From NCBI GenBank assembly GCA_038233215.1, contig JBBSML010000006.1, positions 44,562 to 108,561 on the forward strand: a DNA stretch of 64,000 bases, written 5' to 3'. The position numbers and the translations under genes were made by a program. A model generated the notes under the pieces. The model ran no database searches. It was not told the DNA's origin and was given only the letters and a program-made list of their open reading frames with translations. Shown here in pieces: positions 51,323-59,751 of the stretch (the stretch's first letter is position 1; each line of letters opens with the position of its first letter). The DNA is from JACDBZ01 sp038233215 (GTDB lineage Bacteria > Chloroflexota > Limnocylindria > QHBO01).

Positions 51323-52851
51323 CCGACGCCACGCTGGCGAGTCGCCGGTTGCACTCGCACGTCGCCAGCCGCGTGACCGCCCGCCCGACCACCCCGGTCC
51401 CGGTCCTCCTCTGCGTCGCGGGTGGCCTTGTCGGCTTTGGCTGGCTTGCGTTCCTGCTGCTGCGGCGAGCCGATGGACTCGGCACCCTCGCCTACGATCA
51501 GGCGTTCTTTCAGCAGGTCGTCTGGAACGTGTCCGAGGGAAACGGCTTCGTTTCGAGTTTCAACGGAGGCAGCTTCCTGGGCCTCCACTTTTCTCCGCTG
51601 CTCGTCCTCCCGGCGCTGGTCGAGACCGTCTGGGCCGACGCGCGCCTCCTCAGCCTCTTTCACGCCTTTGCGCTTGCCGCCGCCGGGCCGGCAGCCTTTT
51701 TGTTCTTGCGAGCGGCATTCCGCCCGTCGCCGTCCGCGCCGTGGCTGGCAGCGGCGATCGCCGCGCCACTGCCACTGTGGAGCGCCATCCAGGAGGCTGG
51801 TCGAGCCGACTTCCACACCGAGTCTCTTGCGCTGCCGTTCGCTCTGCTCGCCGGTTGGGCGGGCCTGCGCGGCCGCGCGCTTCTCCTCCTGGCGTTCGCC
51901 GGGGTCGTGCTCCTGGCAAAGGAGGACCAGGGGTTCACCGTTTTCGTGGTCGGCGCGTTCGTCGCCGCGCGAGGTCCCGGGAGGCTTCGCGACGGACTCC
52001 GACCCGTGGCAGGTGTGCGCGCCGCAGGCCTCATGCTGATGCCCATCGGCATCGTATGGTCGTTCCTCGTCTTCGCCGTAGTGATGCCAATTCTGCGAGA
52101 CGGCGCAGACCTCGAGACGGGCTGGTACTACGAATGGATCATGGAGAATGGCGGCCCGTTGGCGAACGTGGAACGAATTCGCGAAGGGCTGACGAACGGT
52201 ACCGGCTGGATGGGGGCAGCCGGCCTGCTGCTGTCGACGGCGGCGTTGGGATTGCTGCGGCCAGCATGGCTCCTGCTCGCCTTGCCACCAATCCTCGCCA
52301 ACTTGCTGAGCGCGAATCCTGCGCAAGCCGATTTCAAGCTTCATTACACGCTCCTGTCCATGCTGCCGTTCCTCGCGGCTGCTGCGATCGGCGGGCGTCG
52401 GCTGCTGGCATGGACGGCTCGTCGTCGTCGGTCGGCAGATCGAGACGGCCAACGGCGCCCCGCGGGCAGGCTGCTCGTTGTTCTTGCCATACCGGCTCTC
52501 TGTGTGGCCTGGATCGGAGGGGGGCTGCCGCCGACCGAACGCACGGTGCACGGCCAATGGAATCGCCCACCCGCCCACGACGAGCTGCTTCGATTCGCCC
52601 GGCAGATCCCCGCTGAAGTCGCAATCTCGGTCGACGATGGTCTTGCGCCGCCGCTCGCTTCGCGGAGTGACATTTCCCTGATCCCCCGCGGAGGTCCGGA
52701 CGCGTGGGTGCTCGTCGACCGCGAGGCGCGCGATCCGGGCTACTTTTCCTGGGCCCGGCGAGAGACGTTCGTCGAGGACCTTCCCGCCAGTGGACGCTCC
52801 CTGCTCGCGGCAGGGGATCGGTTCGAACTCTGGGGGCCGATTGATGAGTGA
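51319..52851 (+). CDS. DUF2079 membrane protein
   Basis: A 510-residue membrane protein of the DUF2079 family, which resembles GT-C glycosyltransferases (mannosyl/arabinosyl-type). About ten hydrophobic helices lie between 25 and 430. YDQAFFQQVVWNVSEGNGFVSSF and FLGLHFSPLL are the typical first-loop blocks, carrying the Asp and Leu-His-Phe pattern. The outer C-terminal region is about 80 residues. It likely uses lipid-linked sugars made with the epimerase and the GT2 gene downstream. It starts in an ATGA overlap and overlaps the GT2 start by eight bases. Confidence 0.85.
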   Translation: MTDATLASRRLHSHVASRVTARPTTPVPVLLCVAGGLVGFGWLAFLLLRRADGLGTLAYDQAFFQQVVWNVSEGNGFVSSFNGGSFLGLHFSPLLVLPALVETVWADARLLSLFHAFALAAAGPAAFLFLRAAFRPSPSAPWLAAAIAAPLPLWSAIQEAGRADFHTESLALPFALLAGWAGLRGRALLLLAFAGVVLLAKEDQGFTVFVVGAFVAARGPGRLRDGLRPVAGVRAAGLMLMPIGIVWSFLVFAVVMPILRDGADLETGWYYEWIMENGGPLANVERIREGLTNGTGWMGAAGLLLSTAALGLLRPAWLLLALPPILANLLSANPAQADFKLHYTLLSMLPFLAAAAIGGRRLLAWTARRRRSADRDGQRRPAGRLLVVLAIPALCVAWIGGGLPPTERTVHGQWNRPPAHDELLRFARQIPAEVAISVDDGLAPPLASRSDISLIPRGGPDAWVLVDREARDPGYFSWARRETFVEDLPASGRSLLAAGDRFELWGPIDE

Positions 52852-54280
52852 TCCGCTGGCGGCCGTCATTCCGGCGCTGGATGAGGCGGCCTCGATTGGT
52901 GACCTCGTGAGCGGACTTCGCGAGGCCGGAGCCTGCTGCGTGATCGTGGTTGACGGCGGCTCGCAGGATGGAACGCCCGAGGTCGCCGTGGCCGCAGGCG
53001 CCACCGTGGTGCGGGAGCATCGGCGCGGCTATGGGCGCGCCTGCCTCACGGGCGCCGAGGTAGCGCAGCAGGAGCACCGCCACGATGGGGTCGCCTTTCT
53101 GGACGGCGACGGTTCGTGCGACCCTGCCGACCTGCCACGGTTGCGCGCCGCGCTGCCCAACGCGGATCTGGTCCTCGGCCGGCGGCTTCCGCGAGACACG
53201 GAGGTGGGCGCGATGCCCTTGCACGCACGGCTCGGCAACAATCTCGTGGCGGGAATCATCACGCTTCGCACCGGGCGCCGCATCCATGACCTGCCGCCAT
53301 TCAAGGTGATCCGCGCTGAGCTCCTCGGGCGCTTGAATCTGGACGCGGCCGGATACGGCTGGACGGTCCAACTCATCTCCCGCACGGCGACCGAGCGCTC
53401 CGCTCGGATTCGGGAGGTGCCGGTGCGGTTCCTTCGCCGGCGGGGTGGGGTGAGCAAGGTTGCCGGACGGCTGCGGGCATCGGTGCTCGCCGCCATCGCC
53501 ATGCTGCGCACGGCCTGGACGGAGACTTCGCCGCGACCGGTCATCGCCATCGTGGCCAAGGCACCGCGCGCCGGCCAGGTAAAGACGCGTCTCATTCAAC
53601 ACCTGGGAGGAGAAGGGGCAGCCGAGCTGTGGAGCGCATCCCTTGTCGACACGGCCGCCCTGCTGCACGTCGCCGCGGCCGAATTGCGCGCGATCCCGCT
53701 GATCGTCGCACGGGCCGCAGAGCGCGCGGAGGTCGCTGCACTCGTCGGTCCGGGTTGGCACTCGGTCACGCAAGACAAACCGGATCTTGACGGCGCGATC
53801 GCAACTGCCTTCGAGACGGCCGCCAAGCTGGGTGCCGATCGGGCAGTCGTGGTGAGCGGCGACAACCCCGACCTTCCGCCAGGCCACCTCGGCGCCGCAC
53901 TCCGCCAGCTGGATGCCGCCGACGCTGTACTAGGCCCCACCGAAGACGGCGGATATCACCTCGTCGGCCTGCGGTGGCGTCGGATCCCGCCCGTTCCCCT
54001 CCTGGCGGGCCTCATGCGTCGTAGGTTCCGTCGCCGCGTGCGAATCACCTTCGGTGTGGTGCCCATGGGCACCGGACGAGCACTCGACCGCACGCACCGG
54101 GCGCTCACGTCGAACGGGTTCGAAGTAACCCTGTCTCCGACGTGGCCCGACGTCGACACATCCGAAGACCTGCGGCAGCTTGCCGCGCGCCTCGAGGTGG
54201 CGCCGGCCGACATCGCGCCGCGCACCCGGGCATGGCTGAGGGCGCACGAAAGCACGCCGTTGGCAGCCCGGAGCGCATGA
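52844..54280 (+). CDS. GT2 (dolichyl-phosphate mannosyltransferase-like) fused to DUF2064 nucleotidyltransferase-like domain
   Basis: A 478-residue fusion. Residues 1-225 are a GT2 domain: LAAVIPALDEAASIGDLVSGL, VIVVDGGSQDGT (DGG in place of DDG), and FLDGDGSCDPADLPRL with the metal-binding DGD. From about 230 to 445 is DUF2064/TIGR04282: IAIVAKAPRAGQVKTRLIQHLGG, DRAVVVSGDNPDLPP and AVLGPTEDGGYHLVGLR. The second domain resembles CofC/MobA-like nucleotidyltransferases. Together they probably charge a polyprenyl phosphate and modify the nucleotide donor. It is coupled to its neighbours by overlaps at both ends. Confidence 0.87.
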   Translation: MSDPLAAVIPALDEAASIGDLVSGLREAGACCVIVVDGGSQDGTPEVAVAAGATVVREHRRGYGRACLTGAEVAQQEHRHDGVAFLDGDGSCDPADLPRLRAALPNADLVLGRRLPRDTEVGAMPLHARLGNNLVAGIITLRTGRRIHDLPPFKVIRAELLGRLNLDAAGYGWTVQLISRTATERSARIREVPVRFLRRRGGVSKVAGRLRASVLAAIAMLRTAWTETSPRPVIAIVAKAPRAGQVKTRLIQHLGGEGAAELWSASLVDTAALLHVAAAELRAIPLIVARAAERAEVAALVGPGWHSVTQDKPDLDGAIATAFETAAKLGADRAVVVSGDNPDLPPGHLGAALRQLDAADAVLGPTEDGGYHLVGLRWRRIPPVPLLAGLMRRRFRRRVRITFGVVPMGTGRALDRTHRALTSNGFEVTLSPTWPDVDTSEDLRQLAARLEVAPADIAPRTRAWLRAHESTPLAARSA

Positions 54281-55032
54281 CGGTGCCGCAGATCGTCCTG
54301 CGCGGCGAGCCCGAGGATTACGCCTCGCTCGTCTTCCTCCCCGGTGACCCTGAGCGGGCGCGCGCGATTGCCGAGCGGTTCGACAACGGCCTCGAAGGCT
54401 CCCGACAGGTGAGTTCACACCGGGGCATGCTGGGCTGGACGGGGACCTATCACGGCGTGCCGGTGAGCGTCCAGACCACTGGCATGGGATCGCCGTCGAT
54501 GGCGATCATCGCCGAAGAGCTCCTCCGCCTGGGCGCCCGAACGCTGGTCCGCGTTGGAACCTGCGGTGGGATAGGGGCAGGGATTCGAACCGGCGACATC
54601 GTCGTGGCCACCGCGGCGGCACCAGTCGATGGCGCCACTCGGACGCATCTCGGTGCTGACCCCTACGCCCCCGTGGCTGACTTCGACCTCACCCGGGCGC
54701 TCGTCGATGCGGCTCGCGGGTCGGGCCTGCGCACTCACGTGGGTCCGGTCGCGACAGTCGACCTGCTCTACAACCCTGATCCTGAGTATGTGACGAAGTG
54801 GAGGGCGCGCGGCATCCTCGCATTCGAGATGGAGGCGGCGTCGCTCTTCTACCTTGCCAGCCGCGCGAGCGCCGAGGGTCGCGAGGCACGTGCCGCATGC
54901 ATTCTCACCGTGAGCGACGTGCTCAGCGAAACGCTATCGAGCGAGGAGACATACGTGTCCCTTGACGATCTGAAGAGCGCGACGGACCGCATGGTCGACG
55001 TAGCACTCCACGGCGCGCGAACCGTCGCCTAG
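54277..55032 (+). CDS. purine/uridine nucleoside phosphorylase (DeoD/Udp family)
   Basis: A 251-residue phosphorylase: LPGDPERARAIAERFDN carries the phosphate-binding G-D-P-x-R, RVGTCGGIGAGIRTGDIVVA is the ribose/phosphate block, and AFEMEAASLFYLASRA is the M-E-x-x-x purine/pyrimidine loop. It splits nucleosides with phosphate, releasing base and ribose 1-phosphate. Base preference is not fixed by what I can see. It overlaps the GT2-DUF2064 stop (ATGA) and is convergent with a GNAT, overlapping by four bases. Adenosine deaminase upstream may share the salvage pathway. Confidence 0.9.
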   Translation: MTVPQIVLRGEPEDYASLVFLPGDPERARAIAERFDNGLEGSRQVSSHRGMLGWTGTYHGVPVSVQTTGMGSPSMAIIAEELLRLGARTLVRVGTCGGIGAGIRTGDIVVATAAAPVDGATRTHLGADPYAPVADFDLTRALVDAARGSGLRTHVGPVATVDLLYNPDPEYVTKWRARGILAFEMEAASLFYLASRASAEGREARAACILTVSDVLSETLSSEETYVSLDDLKSATDRMVDVALHGARTVA

Positions 55033-55607
55033 GGCGAGGGGCGACGCCGGTCCTGTTCCCATTCGTTCTGAGTGATCGCGTATTCGACGTCGCCGTGCTC
55101 GTCGCCGGGAATGTGAGTCGGCCAGTCTGCGTGGAATGTTCGGACCAATCGCAATCCCGCTTTCTCCATAACGCGTCGCGAGGCGGTGTGAACGGCCATG
55201 GCCTCGGCGAACACGCGAGTGGCCCCGTGCTCGGTGAAGGCCTTGTCGATCAGGGCGCGCGATCCCTCGGTGGCATAGCCCCTCCCCCATGCCGACTTCC
55301 GAAACCGATATCCGAGCTCCGGCTCGTCCGGCACCCCGTGGTCCGGCGCGGGCCGCAGGTGGAACCAGCCGATGAAGTCACCGCTGGCCTTCTCGACGAC
55401 GGCATAGAAGCCCCAACCTGGGAAGGTGTCGTAGTACCAGAGGAATCGCGGGAGCACGTCCTGTTCGACTTCCTCGCGCGGCGTCGGTGTGCCACCAGTG
55501 ATGAAGTGCACGACGTCGGGGTCGGCGTCGAGCTCGGTCAGGTTGTCGACGTCCGCATCGGTGAATCGACGCAGGATGAGCCGATCGGTATCGAGGAAGA
55601 CGTCCAC
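55029..55607 (-). CDS. GNAT-family N-acetyltransferase (RimJ/RimL type)
   Basis: A 192-residue acetyltransferase: DTDRLILRRFTDADVDNL is the RimJ/RimL opening, ELGYRFRKSAWGRGYATEGSRALIDKA holds the acetyl-CoA loop (R-G-Y-A-T-E), and HTASRRVMEKAGLRLVRTF is the typical late segment. Acceptor unknown. Start GTG 55607 abuts the F420-enzyme stop with no gap, so the two are translationally linked on the minus strand. Confidence 0.87.
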   Translation of the reverse strand: MDVFLDTDRLILRRFTDADVDNLTELDADPDVVHFITGGTPTPREEVEQDVLPRFLWYYDTFPGWGFYAVVEKASGDFIGWFHLRPAPDHGVPDEPELGYRFRKSAWGRGYATEGSRALIDKAFTEHGATRVFAEAMAVHTASRRVMEKAGLRLVRTFHADWPTHIPGDEHGDVEYAITQNEWEQDRRRPSP

Positions 55608-56597
55608 TCAGGTGAGCTTGAGGTTCGGGAGCACCTTTTCACCGAACGTCGAGATGAAGGCGGCCTGGTCGCGTCCGACATTGTGCAGGTAGATCTCGTC
55701 GAAGCCCATGCCCACGAAGCGCTGGATCTGTGCGGTGTGCTCCTCGAGATCGGGGCTGATGAGCATGCGGTCCTTGAAGTTCTCGATCCGCACCAGCTTG
55801 GCGATGTTGGCGAAGTCCTCGGGGTTCTTGATGTCCTGCTTCGGGAACGGCATCCCGCCGTTGGGCCACTCCTCCAGAGCGTTGCGCTCGGCCTCTTCCT
55901 GGGTTGGCGCCCACGACACGTGAATCTGGAGCTGCGTTTTCATGGCCGATGCGTCCTTGCCGGCCTCGGTGGCACCCTCGCGGAACTTGTCCCACAGCAT
56001 GTTGATCTTCTCGTCGGCCGCGCCGACGGTGATGATTCCATCGGCGAACTTGCCGGTCTTCTTGGCGTTCACCGGCCCGGCGGTTGCGACATAGATCGGG
56101 ACCGGCTGCTCGGGGCGCGTGTAGAGCTTTGCGGACTCCAGAGTGAAGTACTCGCCGTCATGCTTCACGACCTTGCCGCTGAAGAGCTTGCCGATGATCT
56201 CGATGCTCTCGAACATCATCCGGCTGCGCTCGCCGATTTCCGGCCACTCGCCGCCGATGACGTGCTCATTGAGCGCCTCCCCGGCTCCGAGCCCCAGCCA
56301 GAAGCGGCCGGGGTACATGGCGCCCAGCGTGGCCGCCGCGTGGGCGATGACCGCCGGGTGGTACCTGAACCCGGGGCAGGTGACCGCCGTTCCGAACGGC
56401 AGCTTCGTGCGCTGGCCGAGCGCACCCATGAATGACCACGCGAAGGCACTCTGCCCCTGCTGCGGGGTCCACGGGTGGAAGTGCTCGCTGACCTGGAAGC
56501 CGGCATCGAAGCCGGCCGATTCTGCCTGTTCGGCCCAATCGAGCAGGTCGGTGGGATGAAACTGCTCGAGCATGGCCGCGTAACCGATCTTCGTCAT
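55608..56597 (-). CDS. LLM-class F420-dependent oxidoreductase (G6PDH-like)
   Basis: A 329-residue luciferase-like monooxygenase-fold enzyme using coenzyme F420. The N-terminus KIGYAAMLEQFHPTDLLDWAEQAESAGFDAGFQVSEHFHPW and the block RFWLGLGAGEALNEHVIGGEWPEIGERSRMMFESIEII match the F420-dependent glucose-6-phosphate dehydrogenase-like family (TIGR03557). F420 use suggests an actinobacterium or Chloroflexota. ATG 56597 lies six bases after a TAGGCT box with no Shine-Dalgarno. A GNAT gene follows directly. Confidence 0.9.
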   Translation of the reverse strand: MTKIGYAAMLEQFHPTDLLDWAEQAESAGFDAGFQVSEHFHPWTPQQGQSAFAWSFMGALGQRTKLPFGTAVTCPGFRYHPAVIAHAAATLGAMYPGRFWLGLGAGEALNEHVIGGEWPEIGERSRMMFESIEIIGKLFSGKVVKHDGEYFTLESAKLYTRPEQPVPIYVATAGPVNAKKTGKFADGIITVGAADEKINMLWDKFREGATEAGKDASAMKTQLQIHVSWAPTQEEAERNALEEWPNGGMPFPKQDIKNPEDFANIAKLVRIENFKDRMLISPDLEEHTAQIQRFVGMGFDEIYLHNVGRDQAAFISTFGEKVLPNLKLT

Positions 56598-56603
56598 GTT
56601 CGT

Positions 56604-56609
56604 AGCCTA
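56604..56609 (-). promoter_or_regulatory. -10 box of the F420-dependent oxidoreductase gene
   Basis: Read on minus, TAGGCT (56609-56604) is followed by six bases and ATG 56597, a clear leaderless arrangement. Confidence 0.5.
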
Positions 56610-56747
56610 CCCGGTCCCACGCGGACCGCGTGCAGCAGGGTCTACCCACAGGTTGGGTGTAGCCGCCAAGATCTGGCCGATGCGCCCCTGAGGCGGGTAC
56701 GTCAGGCAAGGAGGACCCGTTTGCCTGGCTGGCAGGCCCACCCCTGG

Positions 56748-56861
56748 CATAATCGGCCATTCGCTGGCCGATCCACCCACCGGCGGGTTATGACGCTTTT
56801 CGCCGGTGGGCCAGTTCGGAGTCGTAGAGGCGCCGGAGCCCGCGCGAGCGTCCGGCGCCTC
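56748..56861. other. intergenic region with three successive perfect hairpins
   Basis: The 278-base gap 56598-56875 has no gene I can support. ATCGGCCA-N5-TGGCCGAT lies at 56752-56772, CCCACCGGCG-N15-CGCCGGTGGG at 56776-56810, and GAGGCGCCGGA-N13-TCCGGCGCCTC at 56827-56861. A CATAAT (56748-56753) on plus could be a -10. The last hairpin may end the minus-strand transcript of the secreted protein, though no T run follows. A structured RNA is possible. Confidence 0.4.
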
Positions 56862-56875
56862 TAACGCGAACGCGG

Positions 56876-57592
56876 TTACTCCTCGGGAGCCTCGTCCGAG
56901 CCGCGATGGTGCCAGCCGCCGCGTCCATGGCCGCCCCGACCGAAGCCTCTCAGCTCACCGCCTTCGTCCAGCCAGGTGGTGAGCCGCTCGATAGCCGAAT
57001 CAGCGTGCGCCTGGTCCATCCCCTCCGTCACTGCCGCGTCCAGGTCGGCCTGGACGGCCGCCAGCACGGACGTTGTGACGTCGTGATACGACACAGCCAG
57101 GTCGTCGGCGACCGCTTCGAGCGACTCCGCGTCACGCAGCTGCCGGATCAGCTCCGAGCTTTCGATGCCGAGCGCCTCCGCGCCTGCCTCGAGGACGTGG
57201 GCGCGCAGGAAGCCGCGCGTCATGCCGCGCTCGAGCCCACGGTCAAAGCCACGCCCGAAACCATGTCCGAGCCAATCGCAGCCGGTCCCGTCAGCTGCAT
57301 TGATCCGCTCGCGCAATGCATCGGCGCGTTCCTCGTCAAGGTCACCGGCCGCAACGGCAGTGTCGATGGCGGCGGTGGCCGCCGACCTGCCCGCGGTCAA
57401 TACTGCCTCGCGGGTGACGCCCAACTCGGACGCGAAGCCATCCATGAATATCTCGCAGTATTCGGCGGTGACACCGGTCGCATCGGTGTCGGTGGCGTCA
57501 TCGGTCGCAAGCGCAGAGCCGATCAGGGTGCCGCCCACCAAGGCGGAGAGGATGAGCGCTCCGGCGGCGCCGATGGTCTTTGTGAGTCGCAT
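56876..57592 (-). CDS. secreted Gly/His-rich protein of unknown function
   Basis: A 238-residue exported protein: MRLTKTIGAAGALILSALVG through GSALA is a signal peptide. Two related helical segments follow (LGVTREAVLTAGRSAATAAIDTA and LGIESSELIRQLRDAESLEAVADDL), recalling the L-G-V-S-x-E-E-L modules of DUF2680-like proteins. A GFGRGFDRGLERG stretch and a C-terminal GRGGHGRGGWHHRG tail may bind metal. It is divergent from the response regulator, so it may be a target of that system. GAGGA precedes ATG 57592; longer starts lack a signal peptide. Confidence 0.68.
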   Translation of the reverse strand: MRLTKTIGAAGALILSALVGGTLIGSALATDDATDTDATGVTAEYCEIFMDGFASELGVTREAVLTAGRSAATAAIDTAVAAGDLDEERADALRERINAADGTGCDWLGHGFGRGFDRGLERGMTRGFLRAHVLEAGAEALGIESSELIRQLRDAESLEAVADDLAVSYHDVTTSVLAAVQADLDAAVTEGMDQAHADSAIERLTTWLDEGGELRGFGRGGHGRGGWHHRGSDEAPEE

Positions 57593-57702
57593 GATGATCC
57601 TCGTGTAATGTCTGTCCGACCACGACAGCATCGGCGAGGCCGATGAAGATCGGGCCAAGATACGTTCCCGGCATCTTCACATCGTCTGAATCGGCCCGCG
57701 CG

Positions 57703-57708
57703 TACGAT
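57703..57708 (+). promoter_or_regulatory. -10 box of the two-component operon
   Basis: TACGAT ends seven bases before ATG 57716 and contains part of the earlier ATG 57707, which argues for the later start and a leaderless message. Confidence 0.5.
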
Positions 57709-57715
57709 GCGGATC

Positions 57716-58429
57716 ATGAATGCGAAGATCCTGGTGGTGGAGGACGAGCCGCAGCTCCGCGGTCTGCTGCGCCTCTACCTCGAGCGCGACGGCCATCGGA
57801 TCACCGATGCGGGCGACGGCCCGACCGCACTTGCCGCGTACGACGCGGAAGGCGCCGATCTGGTGATCCTCGATCTCATGCTGCCAGGGATGCAGGGCGA
57901 ACGGGTGCTCGAGGAGCTGCGCGCAGCCGGTGAGGTTCCCGTGCTCATCACCTCCGCGAAGCGATCCGACGCCGAGCGAATCGGGGGCCTGCGTGCTGGG
58001 GCAGATGACTACCTTGCCAAGCCCTACAACCCGCACGAGCTGACCGCACGAGTCGCCGCCATCCTCCGCCGCACCCGGATCGCAGGCGCGGGCGCGCCGC
58101 CTCCCATCCTCAGCCTCGAGCGCGGTCGTTTCGTGCTTGATCCCGGCTCGCGGCGCTATGCGCTCGCAGGCGGCGGTGCGGGAAGATTGACGCCGGGCGA
58201 GTCGTCGCTGCTGGTGGCGTTGGCCGCGCGCCCGGGCGCCGTCCTGAGCCGTCAGCAGTTGCTCGGAGCGGTCGCACGCCGCCCGGACGAGGTGTATGAG
58301 CGCCTAGTGGACGTTCACGTGGCAAACCTGCGGCGCAAGCTGGAGGATGACGCTGGCACGCCGTGGCTGATCGAGACGGTGCCGGCGACCGGGTATCGGT
58401 TGGTCGCAAGCCTGGACGCGACGCCTTGA
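57716..58429 (+). CDS. OmpR-family response regulator
   Basis: A 237-residue regulator. The receiver domain (1-120) has VVEDEPQ, the phosphorylatable Asp53 in VILDLMLPGMQGE, TSAKRS and the Lys of YLAKPYNPHEL. The C-terminal winged helix (about 135-237) shows LTPGESSLLVALAARPGAVLSRQQLL and VDVHVANLRRKLEDD with ETVPATGYRL. It binds DNA as a dimer when phosphorylated by the adjacent kinase. ATG 57716 is chosen because of its -10 box. TGATG couples it to the kinase. Confidence 0.93.
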   Translation: MNAKILVVEDEPQLRGLLRLYLERDGHRITDAGDGPTALAAYDAEGADLVILDLMLPGMQGERVLEELRAAGEVPVLITSAKRSDAERIGGLRAGADDYLAKPYNPHELTARVAAILRRTRIAGAGAPPPILSLERGRFVLDPGSRRYALAGGGAGRLTPGESSLLVALAARPGAVLSRQQLLGAVARRPDEVYERLVDVHVANLRRKLEDDAGTPWLIETVPATGYRLVASLDATP

Positions 58430-59733
58430 TGCAGGGGCGGCCGCTTGCGGTCCGACTCGCGGCGCTGTTGGCGACCATCGTCGTCGTTGTGCTTGGCATC
58501 GCGGGAATCGTGGTGAACCAGGCGGCGTCCCGGTCGCTGGACGAAACGCTGAGCGGCCGGGATCAACAGCGGCTTGGACTTGCCGTCACGTTCGTCGACG
58601 AGGCGCTGCAGTGGGGCATCGATGGGCGCGGTCTCAATGGCCTCGTGCGTCGTGTCGCCGCCCAGAGTGGCGGGACCGTACGAGTGCGTGGCGCTGACGG
58701 GACGGTGCTCGCCGAAGGGGGACGACCGTCACGCGACGCCCAGGCCGATACCCTCTCGACCGAGCTGTCGGCAGCTGCCGGGGGAGGAACGCTCGAGATC
58801 ACCGTTCCGACGCCGCGCGGTGGGTTCGTCGGCGCGTTCAACACGGCCCTTCTCGTCACCGGGATCGTCACTGTCGCGGCACTCCTCCTTGCGGCAACGG
58901 TGCTCGCCAGCCGGCTGACTCGTCCACTCCGAGCCGTGACGCTCGCGGCGCGCCAGTTGGGTGATGGCGATCTCACCGCGCGCGCCACGGGGGGCCCGGA
59001 CGCGGAGTCCGCTGAGCTGGCGGATGCGTTCAATGCCATGGCGGGCCGGCTCGAACGGTCCGAAGCCCTGCGCCGTCGCGCGGCAAGCGACCTTGCGCAC
59101 GACCTCGCAACGCCGGCGACCGTGCTCGAATCACAGCTCCAGGCGATGGTCGATGGGATTGTCCCGACCGATGCCGCGCAGCTCGATAGGGCACGGGCGG
59201 CGGCGGCCGGGCTGTCGGGCGTCATCGTTCAGCTCGGCGAGCTGACCCATGCCGAAGCGGCCCCGCTCCAGCGCCGAACGGAGCGCGTAGCTCTGCACGT
59301 GTTCGTGCGCGAGATCGTTGACGGGCTGGATGGCCTGTTGCGTGAGCGCGGCGTGACGGCGGCGATCGAGGGAGCGGAGATTCATGCAGCAGCCGATCCC
59401 GGCCAGCTCACCCGCGCCGTGCGCAACATTCTCACCAATGCCATCCAGCACTCGCCGACGGGTGGCTCGGTGCGCATCGGCCTTCTTGAAGCAGCCATCG
59501 TCGAGGTGCGCATTACCGATGAAGGCGGTGGCATCGCGAACGAGGACCTGCCGTACGTCTTCGAGCGCTTCTATCGCGCAGACCGGTCGCGCGGCCGTTC
59601 GGCCGGCAGCGGGATCGGCCTCACGGTTGCCCGCGAATTGATCGTCGCGAACGGCGGATCGGTCGACGTGGAATGCACCGATGCGAAGGGCACGACGTTC
59701 CTCGTTCGGCTGCCGAGCGCCGAACCGGCCTGA
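58429..59733 (+). CDS. membrane sensor histidine kinase
   Basis: A 434-residue kinase with two membrane helices (about 7-30 and 135-158) and a short outer domain of about 100 residues between them. HAMP follows, then HisKA with the phospho-acceptor His224 in SDLAHDLATPATVLES, and HATPase with NILTNAIQHSP, ITDEGGGI and GSGIGLTVARELI. The D-L-A-H-D-L-A-T-P H-box is a slight variation of HELRTP. Signal unknown. It pairs with the OmpR regulator, with which it overlaps in TGATG. Confidence 0.92.
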   Translation: MQGRPLAVRLAALLATIVVVVLGIAGIVVNQAASRSLDETLSGRDQQRLGLAVTFVDEALQWGIDGRGLNGLVRRVAAQSGGTVRVRGADGTVLAEGGRPSRDAQADTLSTELSAAAGGGTLEITVPTPRGGFVGAFNTALLVTGIVTVAALLLAATVLASRLTRPLRAVTLAARQLGDGDLTARATGGPDAESAELADAFNAMAGRLERSEALRRRAASDLAHDLATPATVLESQLQAMVDGIVPTDAAQLDRARAAAAGLSGVIVQLGELTHAEAAPLQRRTERVALHVFVREIVDGLDGLLRERGVTAAIEGAEIHAAADPGQLTRAVRNILTNAIQHSPTGGSVRIGLLEAAIVEVRITDEGGGIANEDLPYVFERFYRADRSRGRSAGSGIGLTVARELIVANGGSVDVECTDAKGTTFLVRLPSAEPA

Positions 59734-59751
59734 GGCGGCATCATTGCGACC

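Noticed and set aside
54579..54592. GGGATTCGAACC, resembling the T-arm of a tRNA on the minus strand
   Set aside because: It lies inside the nucleoside phosphorylase frame, coding GIGAGIRTG, and no acceptor stem or anticodon arm can be drawn around it.
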